DNA of 64,000 nucleotides from assembly GCA_963377175.1 (NCBI GenBank), contig CAUJNA010000468.1, forward strand, positions 117,501 to 181,500, in the 5' to 3' direction. The notes below the pieces were generated by a model. That model did not search any database and had not been told where the DNA came from. It worked only from the letters and a program-made list of their open reading frames with translations. A program made the position numbers and the translations under genes. Origin of the DNA: Effrenium voratum. Taxonomy: Eukaryota > Sar > Dinophyceae > Suessiales > Symbiodiniaceae. Shown here piece after piece: positions 51,219 to 60,863 of this stretch (the first letter of the stretch is position 1; each line of letters begins with the position of its first letter).

Positions 51219-52801
51219 ACGGTGCTATCCAAGACAAGGCGAGGTTCTTTGCCTTCGGCGAACACGACATTAAGCTTGCCCACGGCAATACCTAAGGGCC
51301 ATTTTTCCCAAGCGTCGGCTATGCTAAGGCTGGTTTCAACAATCCAGTTGTTAGCAATTTCCTTGCGCAGCAAACCTTGCACGGTTTCTGGCTCGTCTTC
51401 GGCCATCTTCCAGTTGCCTTCACAAATTTCCAGATCCGGCTGCGGCATGGAGTCTGGCTTCTTTGCTGGCCACTGAAGGCTTGGAGGCAAGGCTGATACG
51501 GCTCCTGTTGGCACTCCGTGCTGCAAAAATGGAAGGAGGGCCATGTCGGGGTCACCCCAAGATTTGGCCAGGGCATGCAGCAGGTGGAGTCGGTATGGTT
51601 GTCCTGCTTCGGGGCTCATATCTGAAGGGCAGGGCAGTTTTAAAGCGGTATACGCTAGAGTTGCCGCTTCCAGGCTTTCGGAGGGCGAGAGCGGGCAGTC
51701 CGAGGAACCGCTGTTGACGTGTGCCAGGATACGTGGCACGAGTTTGCGCTCATGCATCCAGTGCAGCCAGGGCCTGGCGACTGTCTGCAAAGGGTGCTCG
51801 GGTTTGGGGAGACACCAATCCGCTGAGGAGTGCATTCCTGCTCCATCACAGGTGGGGAGCCTGCAAGGCGCCAAGGTGACGGTGCTAGGGCAGTTAGAGT
51901 GCAGCGGCACTAGCCGGAAGGAGCCTGTTTTACTTACCCTTCCCGTGCCTTTTTGGGCCAATTGCAGGGCCAGGGAAGGGGGGTATTCTGCAGTCAGTGT
52001 GCTGAGGCATACCCCTTGTTCCTTCACTCCTGCAATACTTTGATGCTTGTGTGGGTGATTGCAGCGGGCCTGCAGGGCCTGTACCTTCGAACTGTTGCTG
52101 CCGAATGCCCATGACTTAGCGAATGCTTTGTCGTGCATGCAGGCGTCTACCCACACCAGGGCACACTGGTGATCGCGCAGCATTTGGAAGTTGGCCTCTT
52201 CCAACCAGGACATGGCTGATGGTGGCTGCTCCCAAATGCCGACGCCCCCTTTGGAGACCACTGCTCTGAACAGGGCTCTGCCCCGGTTGTGGATGGTTTT
52301 GCTATCCAGCAATTTTTTACGCTGTGTGGGCGAAAGGCCGGGGACTCCGTCCATGTGCTGCGGCGTTCTCAAGGCTTTGGGCCCGCCCGGGCGAAGTTTG
52401 AGTCTGGAGTACTCTTTGCAAGGCGGGGCAAGCATGATCAGGGCCACGATTCCGGACCAGCAGAGTCTGAGGAGTGCCTCGAAGACGCTGTCATCCAGGA
52501 TGTTGTGCGCTGCATCACCATCGAGGTCAAAAGGCTCAAAGCAGTCAAGGCCGAGGCTAATTGCGGCTGACGTCACTGGGTGCAATCTACCTGCAAATAC
52601 GTCCAAAAAGAGTCGCTTGGAGGCTGGGTGCAAGTGCGAGTCCGATGAGCTTGCCTGTGCGGGCGCATGTGGCGCAGGCTCAGGGCTGGGTTTGCTATGG
52701 TGTGTTGCAGGCAAGGCTGGCGTCAGGGCCGTTCGCCCTGGCCCCTGTGAGGGTGAACACGGTTCATGAGTCCCGTCGTGGGGCAAGGCCGGCGGAGGCA
52801 T
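50987..52801 (-). pseudogene. C5-cytosine-methyltransferase-like domain fused to the start of the RT
   Basis: A 604-codon open frame. Residues 63-100 read LFLDVFAG...GLDCFEPFDLD (AdoMet motif I/II), LAPPCKEYS at 124-132 is the PC catalytic motif IV, IWEQPPSAM at 189-197 stands where C5 enzymes have ENV, and STLTAEYP at 267-274 closes the domain. After a linker the RT fingers follow (WPLGIAVGKLNVVFAEGKEP, LVLDST at 501-528) until the frameshift at about 51.2 kb; the tail of the frame is out of phase. The frame is shared with gag, so gag, methyltransferase, RT and RNase H may be one polyprotein. Dinoflagellate retrotransposons that captured C5 methyltransferases are known (de Mendoza and colleagues, 2018). 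Activity is unknown; EQP for ENV may weaken it. Confidence 0.75.
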
Positions 52802-52840
52802 GGCTGCCCGATCCTGCGCCGGTCCAAGATCCGGGCTGTT

Positions 52841-54050
52841 TCACTGGTCCATTGCGGGGTGCTTTTGCTGGCAACCTACTATGGCACACACGTGGGCGAA
52901 AGGGCAGTGGTCATTAGTGCAACTGCCTGTCTGGTAACGCTGGCAAACCTCTCTACCTTTATATGTAGTGCACCAATCTGCCTTGGGCTTTGGCGAAGGA
53001 GAGGCTCCTTTGGATTTGCCCTTGCCTTTCTTGGCGGGGCGTGAAGGCATGCGGTCGGCTTAAGGTCTGTGTCTGGGCGTTGCCGGGCGTGGAGGTGCTG
53101 GCACGGATGGCTTGGATATTTTGGGGCGCAATTGTAGAAGGCTGCGCACATCGTTTCTCATGTGCGTCAGTTCGTACAAGGCATCATCCAGGGACCATTG
53201 CTGCCCCAGAAGGTCGGATATGGCTGCCCAGAGCTTGCGATCGGCCGACAGAAGCTCTTGGGTATTCACCGTGCGAAGGCCTAGGTTCGGATCTGGCTGT
53301 GTGAGACACAAATCGGCTATCTTCTTGTCGAAGGCCTTGAGGTTGGACAGATGCGCTGCTTGGCACAGGGCTAGGGCATTGCGAAACACTGTCTGGATAC
53401 GGGTGAGCCACCCCGCTGCCAGCGAGTGGTGCTCCACAGAGACCTCTGGCGTGTCGTCGAAAAAGGCCTGGCTCAGGAGCTGCAGCTCCGAGCGGACCGC
53501 TCGGGCTGACTTTGCTTCCATGCGCTCCTGGTATTGCCGTGATGAAAGGCGATATTGCCAGGGCACCCACTTCAGGGATTGTCCGGGTTTCAGGCCCTCG
53601 TGCACGAGGCTCAGAAGGCGGATGGACGGCGTGGTGTCTGCGTCCAGCAGCTCGCCTGGGTAGTTGGATTTGAAGGCTTCTATCAGGCTGGACACGCGTT
53701 CGGATGTGAGCTTGGGTGGCAAATGCTCTGCCCAAGATGCGAGTTGGCTGCATGCATGGCGATCCGGAACTGGCGGTTGGTTCGGGAGGCTCTGAGCGCA
53801 GGCTGAGCCGATGGCATTCGGCTAGGGCTTTCCTAAGGCGCGCGGCTGCCACACTAGATTCTGGATCTTCTATGTTGTTGGCTGTCCAGAAGTCCCTGGC
53901 AGACAGTATGAAAGGCTGCAAGTCCGCAATGTTGGGGAAGGCAAAGGCGAAGTCCGACGGGCAGTCGAAACCTCTGGCCAAAACGAGGTCCCGCAGGCCT
54001 TCAGGGACCCTGGCTTCTGTCAGGACGTCCTGTAGCCGATCATGATCCAT
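52841..54050 (-). pseudogene. Gag-like protein with CCCH zinc finger
   Basis: It starts MDHDRLQDVLTEARVPEGLR at 54,050 in one frame. Near 53,730 it shifts to the frame reading PPKLTSERVSSLIEAFKSNY, mostly helical, down to a stop at 53,060-53,062. Past that stop the same frame continues with KKGKGKSKGASPSPKPKADW, then C36, C44, C49 and H53 of a CX7CX4CX3H finger (VCQRYQTGSC...HCPFAH, 52,892-52,945) and a Cys/His tail, ending at a second stop (52,841). The methyltransferase frame follows in the same phase 40 bp on. Gag-like function is inferred from position ahead of RT, basic linker and finger. One frameshift and one stop disable it. Confidence 0.7.
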
Positions 54051-54254
54051 GTGCATCAGTGACGAATGCTTGAGGGCGGTTTGAGCGGTAAAAAGGGAAA
54101 GCTGCAAATGTGTACAGTCAGTGCAGATGGCAACACTGGACTGGCACCTGAGCACTGCTGAGTTGCCGACCTCGAAAAAGGCGTACCTAAGTGATCGACC
54201 CGTGTGCAGTCTCGGTGGTGCTGTGTGAGTCAAGGCGGTGCATGAGCGTTGATT

Positions 54255-54596
54255 TTAGCACAGCACGGCCATACACGCCTTGCGTTTGCAGAGCTGCATG
54301 TCGGGGTGAATCTGATGCACCGGGTACGAGCAGTGCTTGAGGTGCAAGCCACAGGATGTCTGTACTGAATTGTTGTGGGTGCACTGCACGGCATGCACGG
54401 ATCCCCAGGGCACCAGGCGGACGCCAATGGAGTCGACGGCAAGGGCTGGCTCTTGTGTGCAAGGCGAGAGAGTTGGCGAGCCCACCGGCTCCTCTGGTGG
54501 CTCTTCGTCGGACTCGGCCTCTGAGGATTCCAAGGCTCTTGCCACGGCAAGAGCTTCCTCATCTGCGTCCAGGGCTGTAGACAGCAAATTGTCCAC
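54255..54596 (-). CDS. Acidic/Cys-His-rich ORF between YR and gag
   Basis: 113 codons. The N-terminus is acidic (DADEEALAVARALESSEAES, DEEPPEEP). The C-terminus is Cys/His-rich (HAVQCTHNN, TSCGLHLKHCSYPVHQIHP, CKRKACM), perhaps a degenerate zinc-binding fold. It begins 24 bp after the YR frame ends. Family unknown. It could be the start of the gag polyprotein in another frame. Confidence 0.45.
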   Translation of the reverse strand: MDNLLSTALDADEEALAVARALESSEAESDEEPPEEPVGSPTLSPCTQEPALAVDSIGVRLVPWGSVHAVQCTHNNSVQTSCGLHLKHCSYPVHQIHPDMQLCKRKACMAVLC

Positions 54597-54619
54597 TTCC
54601 CTGTGACACAGGAATCTGG

Positions 54620-56309
54620 TCAGGCTGGGCGGGAGCTCTGAAGCGGTAGGTGGCTAGGAGGGCTGCCCTGTGGGACCTGAAAGGCCGGTTCCACGGTTGG
54701 GCGCTGACCCCCCCGAGCCATCGGTCGAGGTGGTCTCCAGCCCCTGCGTATGGCGGAGCTGAGCTCTGACTGCACCCACAAGGCTTCTATTGTGTCATCC
54801 CTGCTGTATATGGTGTCCTTGAAGCCTTCTGCTGTCTTCTGGCAGGCGTAGCTGCGCAGCTGCACTGAGTAAGGCGCATTTAAGGCTGTGAAGGGTGAAC
54901 GAAGATGCCTCATGCTGGGTAACCAGCTGACCTCCTTCCGATTTCCACGGCAACTGTATGGCCCAACGAAGGCAAACCAGTGCTTGCAAATAGGACATCG
55001 GGCGTGAAAGGCTGGGGCATGTGTGAGGTTTGGAATGCAGGGCAAAATGAAATCTGGCACAAATGAGTCTCCCCATTCGGAGTGGGTGGCGTCAAGGGCT
55101 TGACTCAGCAGGGCCAGCCACTTCACTAGCCAGGATGTGCTTTCTCTGAATGTCGCCAAATCTTAGGCTGCAATGGGCGCACAAAAGCAGGGCACCTAGT
55201 AGCAGGCCCACAGCGGGCGTGCAAGTGGGGGACACTATGTGTTCCTCCCAGGCTGCAAGAACGGCCAGTGGCAAGGGCAAGGCCTCCCGTCGATCGTGTG
55301 GTTTGGGGTTGTAGGCGAAAGACTTGATTAAGGGGCTGCTCATCAAGTCTAACAGGCAGGATATTTGCCCAATGCGTGCAAACCAAGACAGTGCCTTGCT
55401 CGTCATGACGGCACTGCATTTAAGTGCTGTGCGGTCCTCTGCCTGGGACACATGGCAGCCTGCGATGAAGTCTGACAGGTGGGCCAGGGTAAGGCTCAGC
55501 AAATCACCCACACACTGCTGTACAAAGGCGAGAAAAAGGCGGATGGCACGGAGGTACTGCGACAATGTGCCCCCCGAAAATTTTCGCAGTGACGCTTCAA
55601 TGAGAATCTGAGGGTGCTGCGAGGCTTCCAGGGCTTGCGCTAGCTTGCTGCTAGCGACGCAGGATTTGAGTATCAAAACCCATTCGGCTGCACACTTGTC
55701 TTTCAGTGTGGCCTGCAGCTGGGCAGTGGAGGAGGGCTCAGCTGGACGGGTTGGGCCATACGGCCTGGGCATTGTAGGCCTGGCGCCGAACACGCGGCGT
55801 GAGGGCAACACTGTGGGTGATGGGCTGAGCAGGGGTCGGATCTGATCTGTGCGTTCCTGGCTGAAGTGAGACTGCAAGGCTAGACTGCGTGGCCAAGGCC
55901 TGCAGGGCGGCTTGGGCAGGGGGCAGGAAACAGGGTCTACCCAGGACCTCAGTGGGATGCACTCTGGCACAGGGCACCCTGGTCTTAGATTAGCTATTGA
56001 AGGCCTAGGGCAAGGAGGAAGTGTTGCGTGGCTCCACAGTTGAAAGCGGAGATCGCTCACAGAGGCGCGCAATGGGTAAGGCCTGGACCGATTGCCGTGA
56101 TCCTTGCCTGAGGGCCAGCTTTGCTCTGGGTGGGCCTTGGAAGTCGTTCCTGGCGATATGAAGGCAGAGGGAGTAGCTGGGCGTACGTCTGGAGGGCCTG
56201 ACCACTGGGTTGGGCATAGGGCAGGGCAGTCTGCATCCATCTCGTCGGAAAGGCCATCGGGGGAGAATGAAAATGCTCGCCCCCAAAACTGTTTGTTGCG
56301 ATAAGGCAT
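54620..56309 (-). pseudogene. Tyrosine recombinase (DIRS-type), frameshifted
   Basis: The first frame (56,309-55,092) has a long Pro/Arg-rich N-terminus, a SAM-like core-binding domain (SGGTLSQYLRAIRLFLAFVQ; LSDFIAG) and the first catalytic Arg in LRFGDIQR (codon at about 55,163). A second frame takes over (WLVKWLALLSQA, PDFILPCIPN, MRHLRSPF). A third frame from about 54,895 to 54,810 holds the H..K box TLHSLKCALLS and the second His in RRLQGHH. The second frame then resumes with the nucleophile Tyr in IYSRDD (about 54,808) and GWRPPRP...GGQRP. So R, H, K, H and Y are all recognisable but split by three indels; two of them compensate. Several residues are missing after RFGDIQR and between GHH and YSRDD. 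It lies upstream of gag, an unusual position. Confidence 0.85.
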
Positions 56310-56653
56310 CGAGCCTAACTGCAGTGCTGGTCAAGATCGAGGCAAATGCACTAGCGATGCATCTGAGGTGTTGACTCGAAGGCTGGCAGTGCACCTGCGC
56401 CGTTGCAGAACTAATACGAGTCTGCAATGTTAGGGCGGAGTACAACAAGGCCAGGCCGTTTTCTTGCATCTGCTGCATGCGGAGCGGGTTGCAAGGAGGG
56501 CCAACGCACTGTGCAGGTGTCTCGGGTAAGGCGATGGGTAGCAAACAAGGCTAATGCGTACAAAGGACAGCGAGTATGCAACAAAAACAAGCACCGAGCG
56601 CACTGCGCAGCCCTCCTAAAGCTGAGTTGCGCGTGCATGCACAGGGCAAGGCA

Positions 56654-57790
56654 TCAATACATGGCCACGTTGGGCTGCATGGACTCATAGCACCGGCTGC
56701 AGTAGTGCGAAGTGTGCGTGTCCTCAACCAAAGGCATCCGGTCATTGATGATGCGACCGCAGGCGGAGTGGAAGGGACAAGGCGATGATGCACAAGGCAA
56801 TGCGCAGCACACGCGGGACTGGTCGTCCAGGTACCAGGCTTTGGCTACCCCCCCCACTCGCGCTGCCTTCATAGTGCAGGGCAGTCGCATGGCCGGAATT
56901 TGCGCACACTGCTCCAGTTGGGCTATTGCGCGTGTGTTCTCCTGCGGCTGGGAGGGCTTTGGCCAGGGCTGCGCGGGCTTACGATAAAACTGCCGCTCAT
57001 TGCGTTTCCAGCAGGAGTCAATGCTGAAGGCGTGATGGTCTTCGTCAATGCGCGTGGCGCACGTGGGAGGGCAACCGAAAGGCAAGTCATAGAAGTTCAT
57101 CCACCAGCTGCCGTCCCACGCGTACAAAGGCGTGTCCGGTGCAAGGCCCAAGTGCTGAAGGTCAGGTTTGGGTTCGTGGAACCCGGAGGAAGGCTGAGGA
57201 GGCCAGTCGCAAGGCGGGTTCAAGGCTGCTTTGGGTGGGGGCCCGGGCGGAGGCCTCTGCGGCTCCGAAGGCAAAGGCCTTGGCTTGGGAGCCGCCTTGA
57301 GGATCACCTCAGGCTTAGCCGGCAAGGCATCGTCCGGCAAACCTGGAGCGTCAGGCCATTGCGTACTGGGCGGCGAAGGGCGAGGCTTTGGAGCCTCAGT
57401 TGAGGCAGTTTCGGGCTTGGCCGGCAATGCGTCCTGGGAAGGCACTGGCGCCGGCGTAGAGTCTGCCGGGGGCAGCTCTGGTGCGAGCTGGTCGGCCCAA
57501 GGCTTTTCGTCTTTATCGCAGGGCTGATACAAGAAGTTCTCTGCCCTGGCAGGGTCGAGGAGCGGCACCAAGGGCGGCTCTTCAGTGCAAGGCTCAGGCA
57601 GGTCTTGAGTAGACGCCCCTTCGGGCGGCAATGTTGAGGACTCATCCGTGGGAAGGACGGTCTCTGGCAAAGGCGGAGGATCGCGAGGCCGTGCGTTCCC
57701 TCAAGGCTGCAAGCATGGCGGTCAGGGCTGCCTGGTTCTCTTCCGTCATGCTGGAGACAATGCCCATCAGGTCTGAGGAAGGCACTTGGC
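56654..57790 (-). pseudogene. Proline-rich element ORF with Cys/His C-terminus
   Basis: A short helical start (SDLMGIVSSMTEENQAALTA, MLAALRERTASR) lies in one frame up to about 57,680. The 338-codon frame then continues from 57,670 with a long Pro/Glu-rich, low-complexity linker containing DALPAKPE twice. The C-terminal 150 residues look folded: PLYAWDGSWWMNFYDLPFGC, then CWKRNERQFYRKPA, and a Cys-rich end (VCCALPCASSPCPFHSACG, HYCSRCYES). Family unknown. It may be an extra structural or nucleic-acid-binding protein of the element. Confidence 0.5.
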
Positions 57791-58223
57791 CGACATGCTC
57801 AAGGCGGGCGCGTTGCACACTGCTGAAATGGCTGCAAAACACAAGTCTGATGCTGCAAAACCGATGCGCACACGGCAAAAATGCTTGGGGCACGTGATGA
57901 CAAGGCTGCTGGAGAGCCGGCGCGGGCCTGTCATCCGCCGAATGCACAAAGGTACTAAGATGAAGGCATGGTTGTAGCACGGCTGTGAAATGAGGCCACG
58001 GCAGTGGATGCCTGAGTCCGCTGAGCGACAGGGCTTATTAGAGCGGGTGTCAAGCAGAGCGCGAGCCACACACTTTTAAAACTGTGAGCATGACGTGAGG
58101 TCCACAGGTTCGTGAGAGTGCGTCTCCCTAACTGGCAATGCGGGTATCGCGGGCTGCATATGCACGAGGATGAATTCAAGGTCTTCAAGGCAAGACAAAA
58201 CCGCATTCAAAAGGCGGGTTGTT

Positions 58224-58715
58224 TTAGGGCCAACATACGTGCAAAAGTGAAACTAAGGCTGACTCGGAGTGCTCGTGCCAGCGATGCTGAATTGCAAAGC
58301 GCCTGAAATTAGGGGCACAGGCGGCCGTCAGGAGGCCCCTGGCTGAAAGGCTTGTCGAAAGACGCAAGAAGCATGCTGTAGGCTTGTGCCAGTCAAAGGC
58401 GGAGGCAAACGAAGCCAGGCTGTCCACGGTGAAGGTCTGGCTCTGATTGGCATATGCAATGGCAAAGGCACACAGTGTCAAAAGGCGGGCGATATGCAAA
58501 GAGCCCTCGTGAAGGCCAATGCGCAAAATGATGAAGTCCAGGTAACGACGAAGGTGACTCAGCAGGGCCAGTTTGCTTTGCCTGGCAAAGAACGAGTCTG
58601 TCCAGCAGGCAAGCAGGCTAATCCATTGCTCCACCAATTCAGGGCACGGCTGAATCTCATGGGGTGAAAGCGCCATTACGGCGTGCTGGGCGAAATGGCT
58701 ATGGTGTACAGGCAC
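58224..58715 (-). CDS. Unknown helical ORF of the element
   Basis: 163 codons, including ALLSHLRRYLDFIILRIGLH and LLTLCAFAIAYANQS, with many Ala/Leu/His residues and no recognised motif. It lies in the long 5' part of the element, between the proline-rich ORF and the tandem array. It may be non-coding. Confidence 0.3.
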   Translation of the reverse strand: MPVHHSHFAQHAVMALSPHEIQPCPELVEQWISLLACWTDSFFARQSKLALLSHLRRYLDFIILRIGLHEGSLHIARLLTLCAFAIAYANQSQTFTVDSLASFASAFDWHKPTACFLRLSTSLSARGLLTAACAPNFRRFAIQHRWHEHSESALVSLLHVCWP

Positions 58716-58873
58716 ATTGAAGTGAGCGCTGAGGGCAGGGAAATACTAGGTTCCTGACTGGTTGCACTGACCTGGCGGCAAAGAGTCGGTGTGTTGACCG
58801 TAATGCAAGTCCAATGTGCAAGTGCAGTGTGTAGCAGGCACACTGTGGTACTTTTAGCCAGAGTAGTGCCCCA

Positions 58874-59224
58874 TCATGTGAGGGCATGGTACGCAAAGGC
58901 CGCCCAGTGCTGCACAGAGTCCAAAATGCATGACAATGCACGAGTGCCCTCGATCAGGGTGAGGGCCACAAGGCAAACGGCAATGATGTGGCAGAAAAGC
59001 TTAATGCGCAAAAGGACTGTGTAGAACTCGTCGAGCATGACTTCAAGGTCTAAGTAGCTTCTGGCTAATGTGGTGTGGATGGCGTCTAAAGTGTCGCCGT
59101 CACACTCCATGGCACAAAGGGCAAGGCGTTGGAATGGAGGGTGAAAGAATGCTTGCAACCGACGTAAATCAACCTTTAGCGGAAGTGCAAGTGCGCATGC
59201 AAACACCATGCATGGTGTACACAA
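58874..59224 (-). CDS. Unknown ORF with hydrophobic segment
   Basis: 116 codons with ALALPLKVDLRRLQAFFHP at the start and a membrane-like IKLFCHIIAVCLVALTLIEG segment. No homology recognised. As with other frames in this part of the element, coding status is doubtful. Confidence 0.3.
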   Translation of the reverse strand: MCTPCMVFACALALPLKVDLRRLQAFFHPPFQRLALCAMECDGDTLDAIHTTLARSYLDLEVMLDEFYTVLLRIKLFCHIIAVCLVALTLIEGTRALSCILDSVQHWAAFAYHALT

Positions 59225-59254
59225 ATATCTAGGCCTGGAGAGCAGGGCTTTTGT

Positions 59255-60160
59255 GGAGGTCCTGAAGGAACCTCAGTTGCCAAGGGCTTGCGGCGCAAGG
59301 CAATGGCCCCTGGAGGGATGCAAAACCAGAGCGAACTCATGCTTGCATGGCCTGTTGCATAACCGGGGTCATGAATGATTAACCTGATCGCAGGACTTGG
59401 TGAGGTCCCTTGGGGGCCTCAGTTGCCAAGGGCTCGCGGCGCAAGGCAACAACCCCGGAGGGATGCAATTCAAGAGCGGACTCAAGAATGCGTGACTGCG
59501 GTCATGAATGAAGGCACTGCGCCTTGTGGAGGTCCCGGAGGAGCCTCAAGGGCTCGCGGCGCAAGGCAGCAATTTCGGAGGGCCGCGATTCAAGAGCGGA
59601 CTCAAGAATGCATGACTGCGGTCATGAATGAAGGCTCTGCGCCTTGTGGAGGTCCCGGAGGAGCCTCAACTGCCAAGGGCTCGCGGCGCAAGGCAGCAAC
59701 CCCGGAGGTTCAAGAGCGGACTCAAGAATGCATGACTGCGGTCATGACAGAAGGCGTTGCGCCTAGTGGAGGTCCCGGAGGAGCCTCAAATGCCAAGGGC
59801 TCGCGGCACAAGGCAGCAGCCCTGGAGGGCTGCGGTTCAAGAGCGGACTCAAGAACGCATGACTGAGGTCATGACTGAAGGCAATGCGCCTGTGCGGAGG
59901 TCCCGGAGGAGCCTCGGTTACCAAGGACTCGCGGCGCAAGGCAACAACTTCGGAGGGATGCAATTCAAGAGCGGACTCAAGAATGCGTGACTGGGGTCCT
60001 GACAGAAGTCAGTGCAAGAATGCGTGACTGGGGTCCTGACAGAAGTCAGTGCACCAGTGTGGAGGTCCCGGAGGAGCCTCGGTTGCCAAGGGCTCGCGGC
60101 GCAAGGCAACAACCCCGGAGGGATGCAGTTCAGAGCGGACTCAAGATTGCAAGTCTTGGG
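59255..60160. repeat. Tandem array of about seven 120-150-bp units in the element 5' region
   Basis: Each unit has GGTCCCGGAGGAGCCTC, then TGCCAAGGGCTCGCGGCGCA, CCCCGGAGGGATGCAATTC and AAGAGCGGACTCAAGAATGC (plus strand). The recurring GGCGCAAGGCA or variant falls near 59,290, 59,437, 59,558, 59,680, 59,806, 59,930 and 60,099. It lies near the 5' end of the element, where internal promoter or packaging repeats occur in other retroelements. Confidence 0.85.
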
Positions 60161-60479
60161 TCCTAACTGCAGTCAGTCCGTGTTGGGAAGGTCCCGCAGA
60201 AGCTGCACAATGCCTAAATATAGGAGTAATGGCAGCTGTCACGGTTGTCTGAAAGGCAACAACTAAGGCCGTAGCCGAAAGGCAGGCGGGCACGGATACA
60301 CTTGCAAGAAAAAGGGGTAACGAATGCTGCAGGCAAGGTAGCCACGCAAATACATTGAAGCACAGTGCAGTGTATTTGGCTTAAGATCCAGCCACGTGTC
60401 GCGTCACCTTTTCACGTTAGCACATAATGAGGAATGCAAGGCTGTCACAAAAGGCAAGGCAGAGCCTGGGGCAATGGCG

Positions 60480-60749
60480 TCACCACAGGCTGCGACAGTT
60501 ATCGCATGGTTGTAAGGCAAGGGCTAAGACATCGCGCCGTGCCAAGTGGTGGCACTGCCGATGGTGAAACACCTTGCGTTTTGGCAGGATGTACACAGTA
60601 TCGGGGCGGCACGAAGGCTGGGAGTCAAAGGACCCAAAGAGGGCCTTGCTGTACTGGCGTAGCAGCCACCAGATGGCAAGGCAGGTGAAGCCGGACACAA
60701 GGGCTGTGTAAACGGCGAGGCACATTCCGAAACACAGCAAGGCGTCCAT
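60480..60749 (-). CDS. Small membrane protein with His/Cys tail, first ORF of the element
   Basis: The 89-codon frame starts 11 bp inside A1. Residues 1-30 are a probable membrane helix or signal anchor (LCFGMCLAVYTALVSGFTCL). The C-terminal half reads VYILPKRKVFHHRQCHHLAR and ends CDNC. A VFHxxxCHHL...C..C arrangement suggests a small zinc site. Role in the element unknown; it could also be a captured host fragment. Confidence 0.45.
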   Translation of the reverse strand: MDALLCFGMCLAVYTALVSGFTCLAIWWLLRQYSKALFGSFDSQPSCRPDTVYILPKRKVFHHRQCHHLARRDVLALALQPCDNCRSLW

Positions 60750-60759
60750 GGCGGCGTTT

Positions 60760-60863
60760 GTTTCGAAATGAAACCGCAGGTTTGGGTCAAGGCTAGGAGC
60801 AAAACGGCCAACGCATAGTTCGATTCACCACATGCCCTAAACACAAGGGAAAAGAAACCCTAA
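60760..60863 (-). repeat. Split direct repeat A1 (5' end of the element)
   Basis: 104 bp identical to A2. In element orientation it begins TTAGGGTTTCTTTTCCC, which resembles the TTTAGGG plant/dinoflagellate-type telomere repeat over one unit, probably by chance. Right outside, the Dam-like gene resumes at CTATATTTTCCC. Confidence 0.9.

Larger units (their letters stand above)
48786..60863 (-). mobile_element. 12.1-kb DIRS-group tyrosine-recombinase retrotransposon with split direct repeats
   Basis: The boundaries come from split direct repeats in the order A1-body-B1A2-B2 on the minus strand, as known for Ngaro/PAT/VIPER-type YR retrotransposons. The body holds a YR, a gag-like protein with CCCH finger, a C5-methyltransferase-like domain, RT and RNase H, all on the minus strand. 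There are no target duplications, as expected for YR integration. It interrupts a Dam-like gene at its DPPY codons, where about 14 bp present in the other copy are missing. Frameshifts in gag, RT and YR plus two in-frame stops show this copy is inactive. The identical 104-bp A repeats suggest fairly recent insertion or conversion. Confidence 0.9.

Noticed and set aside
51543..52769. Plus-strand open frames of 166-192 codons
   Set aside because: They are antisense to the methyltransferase-RT frame, whose motifs are unambiguous.
60847..60863. Telomere-like TTAGGGTTT at the element end suggesting telomere targeting
   Set aside because: Only about one unit, and the same sequence is internal in A2; it is part of the A repeat.
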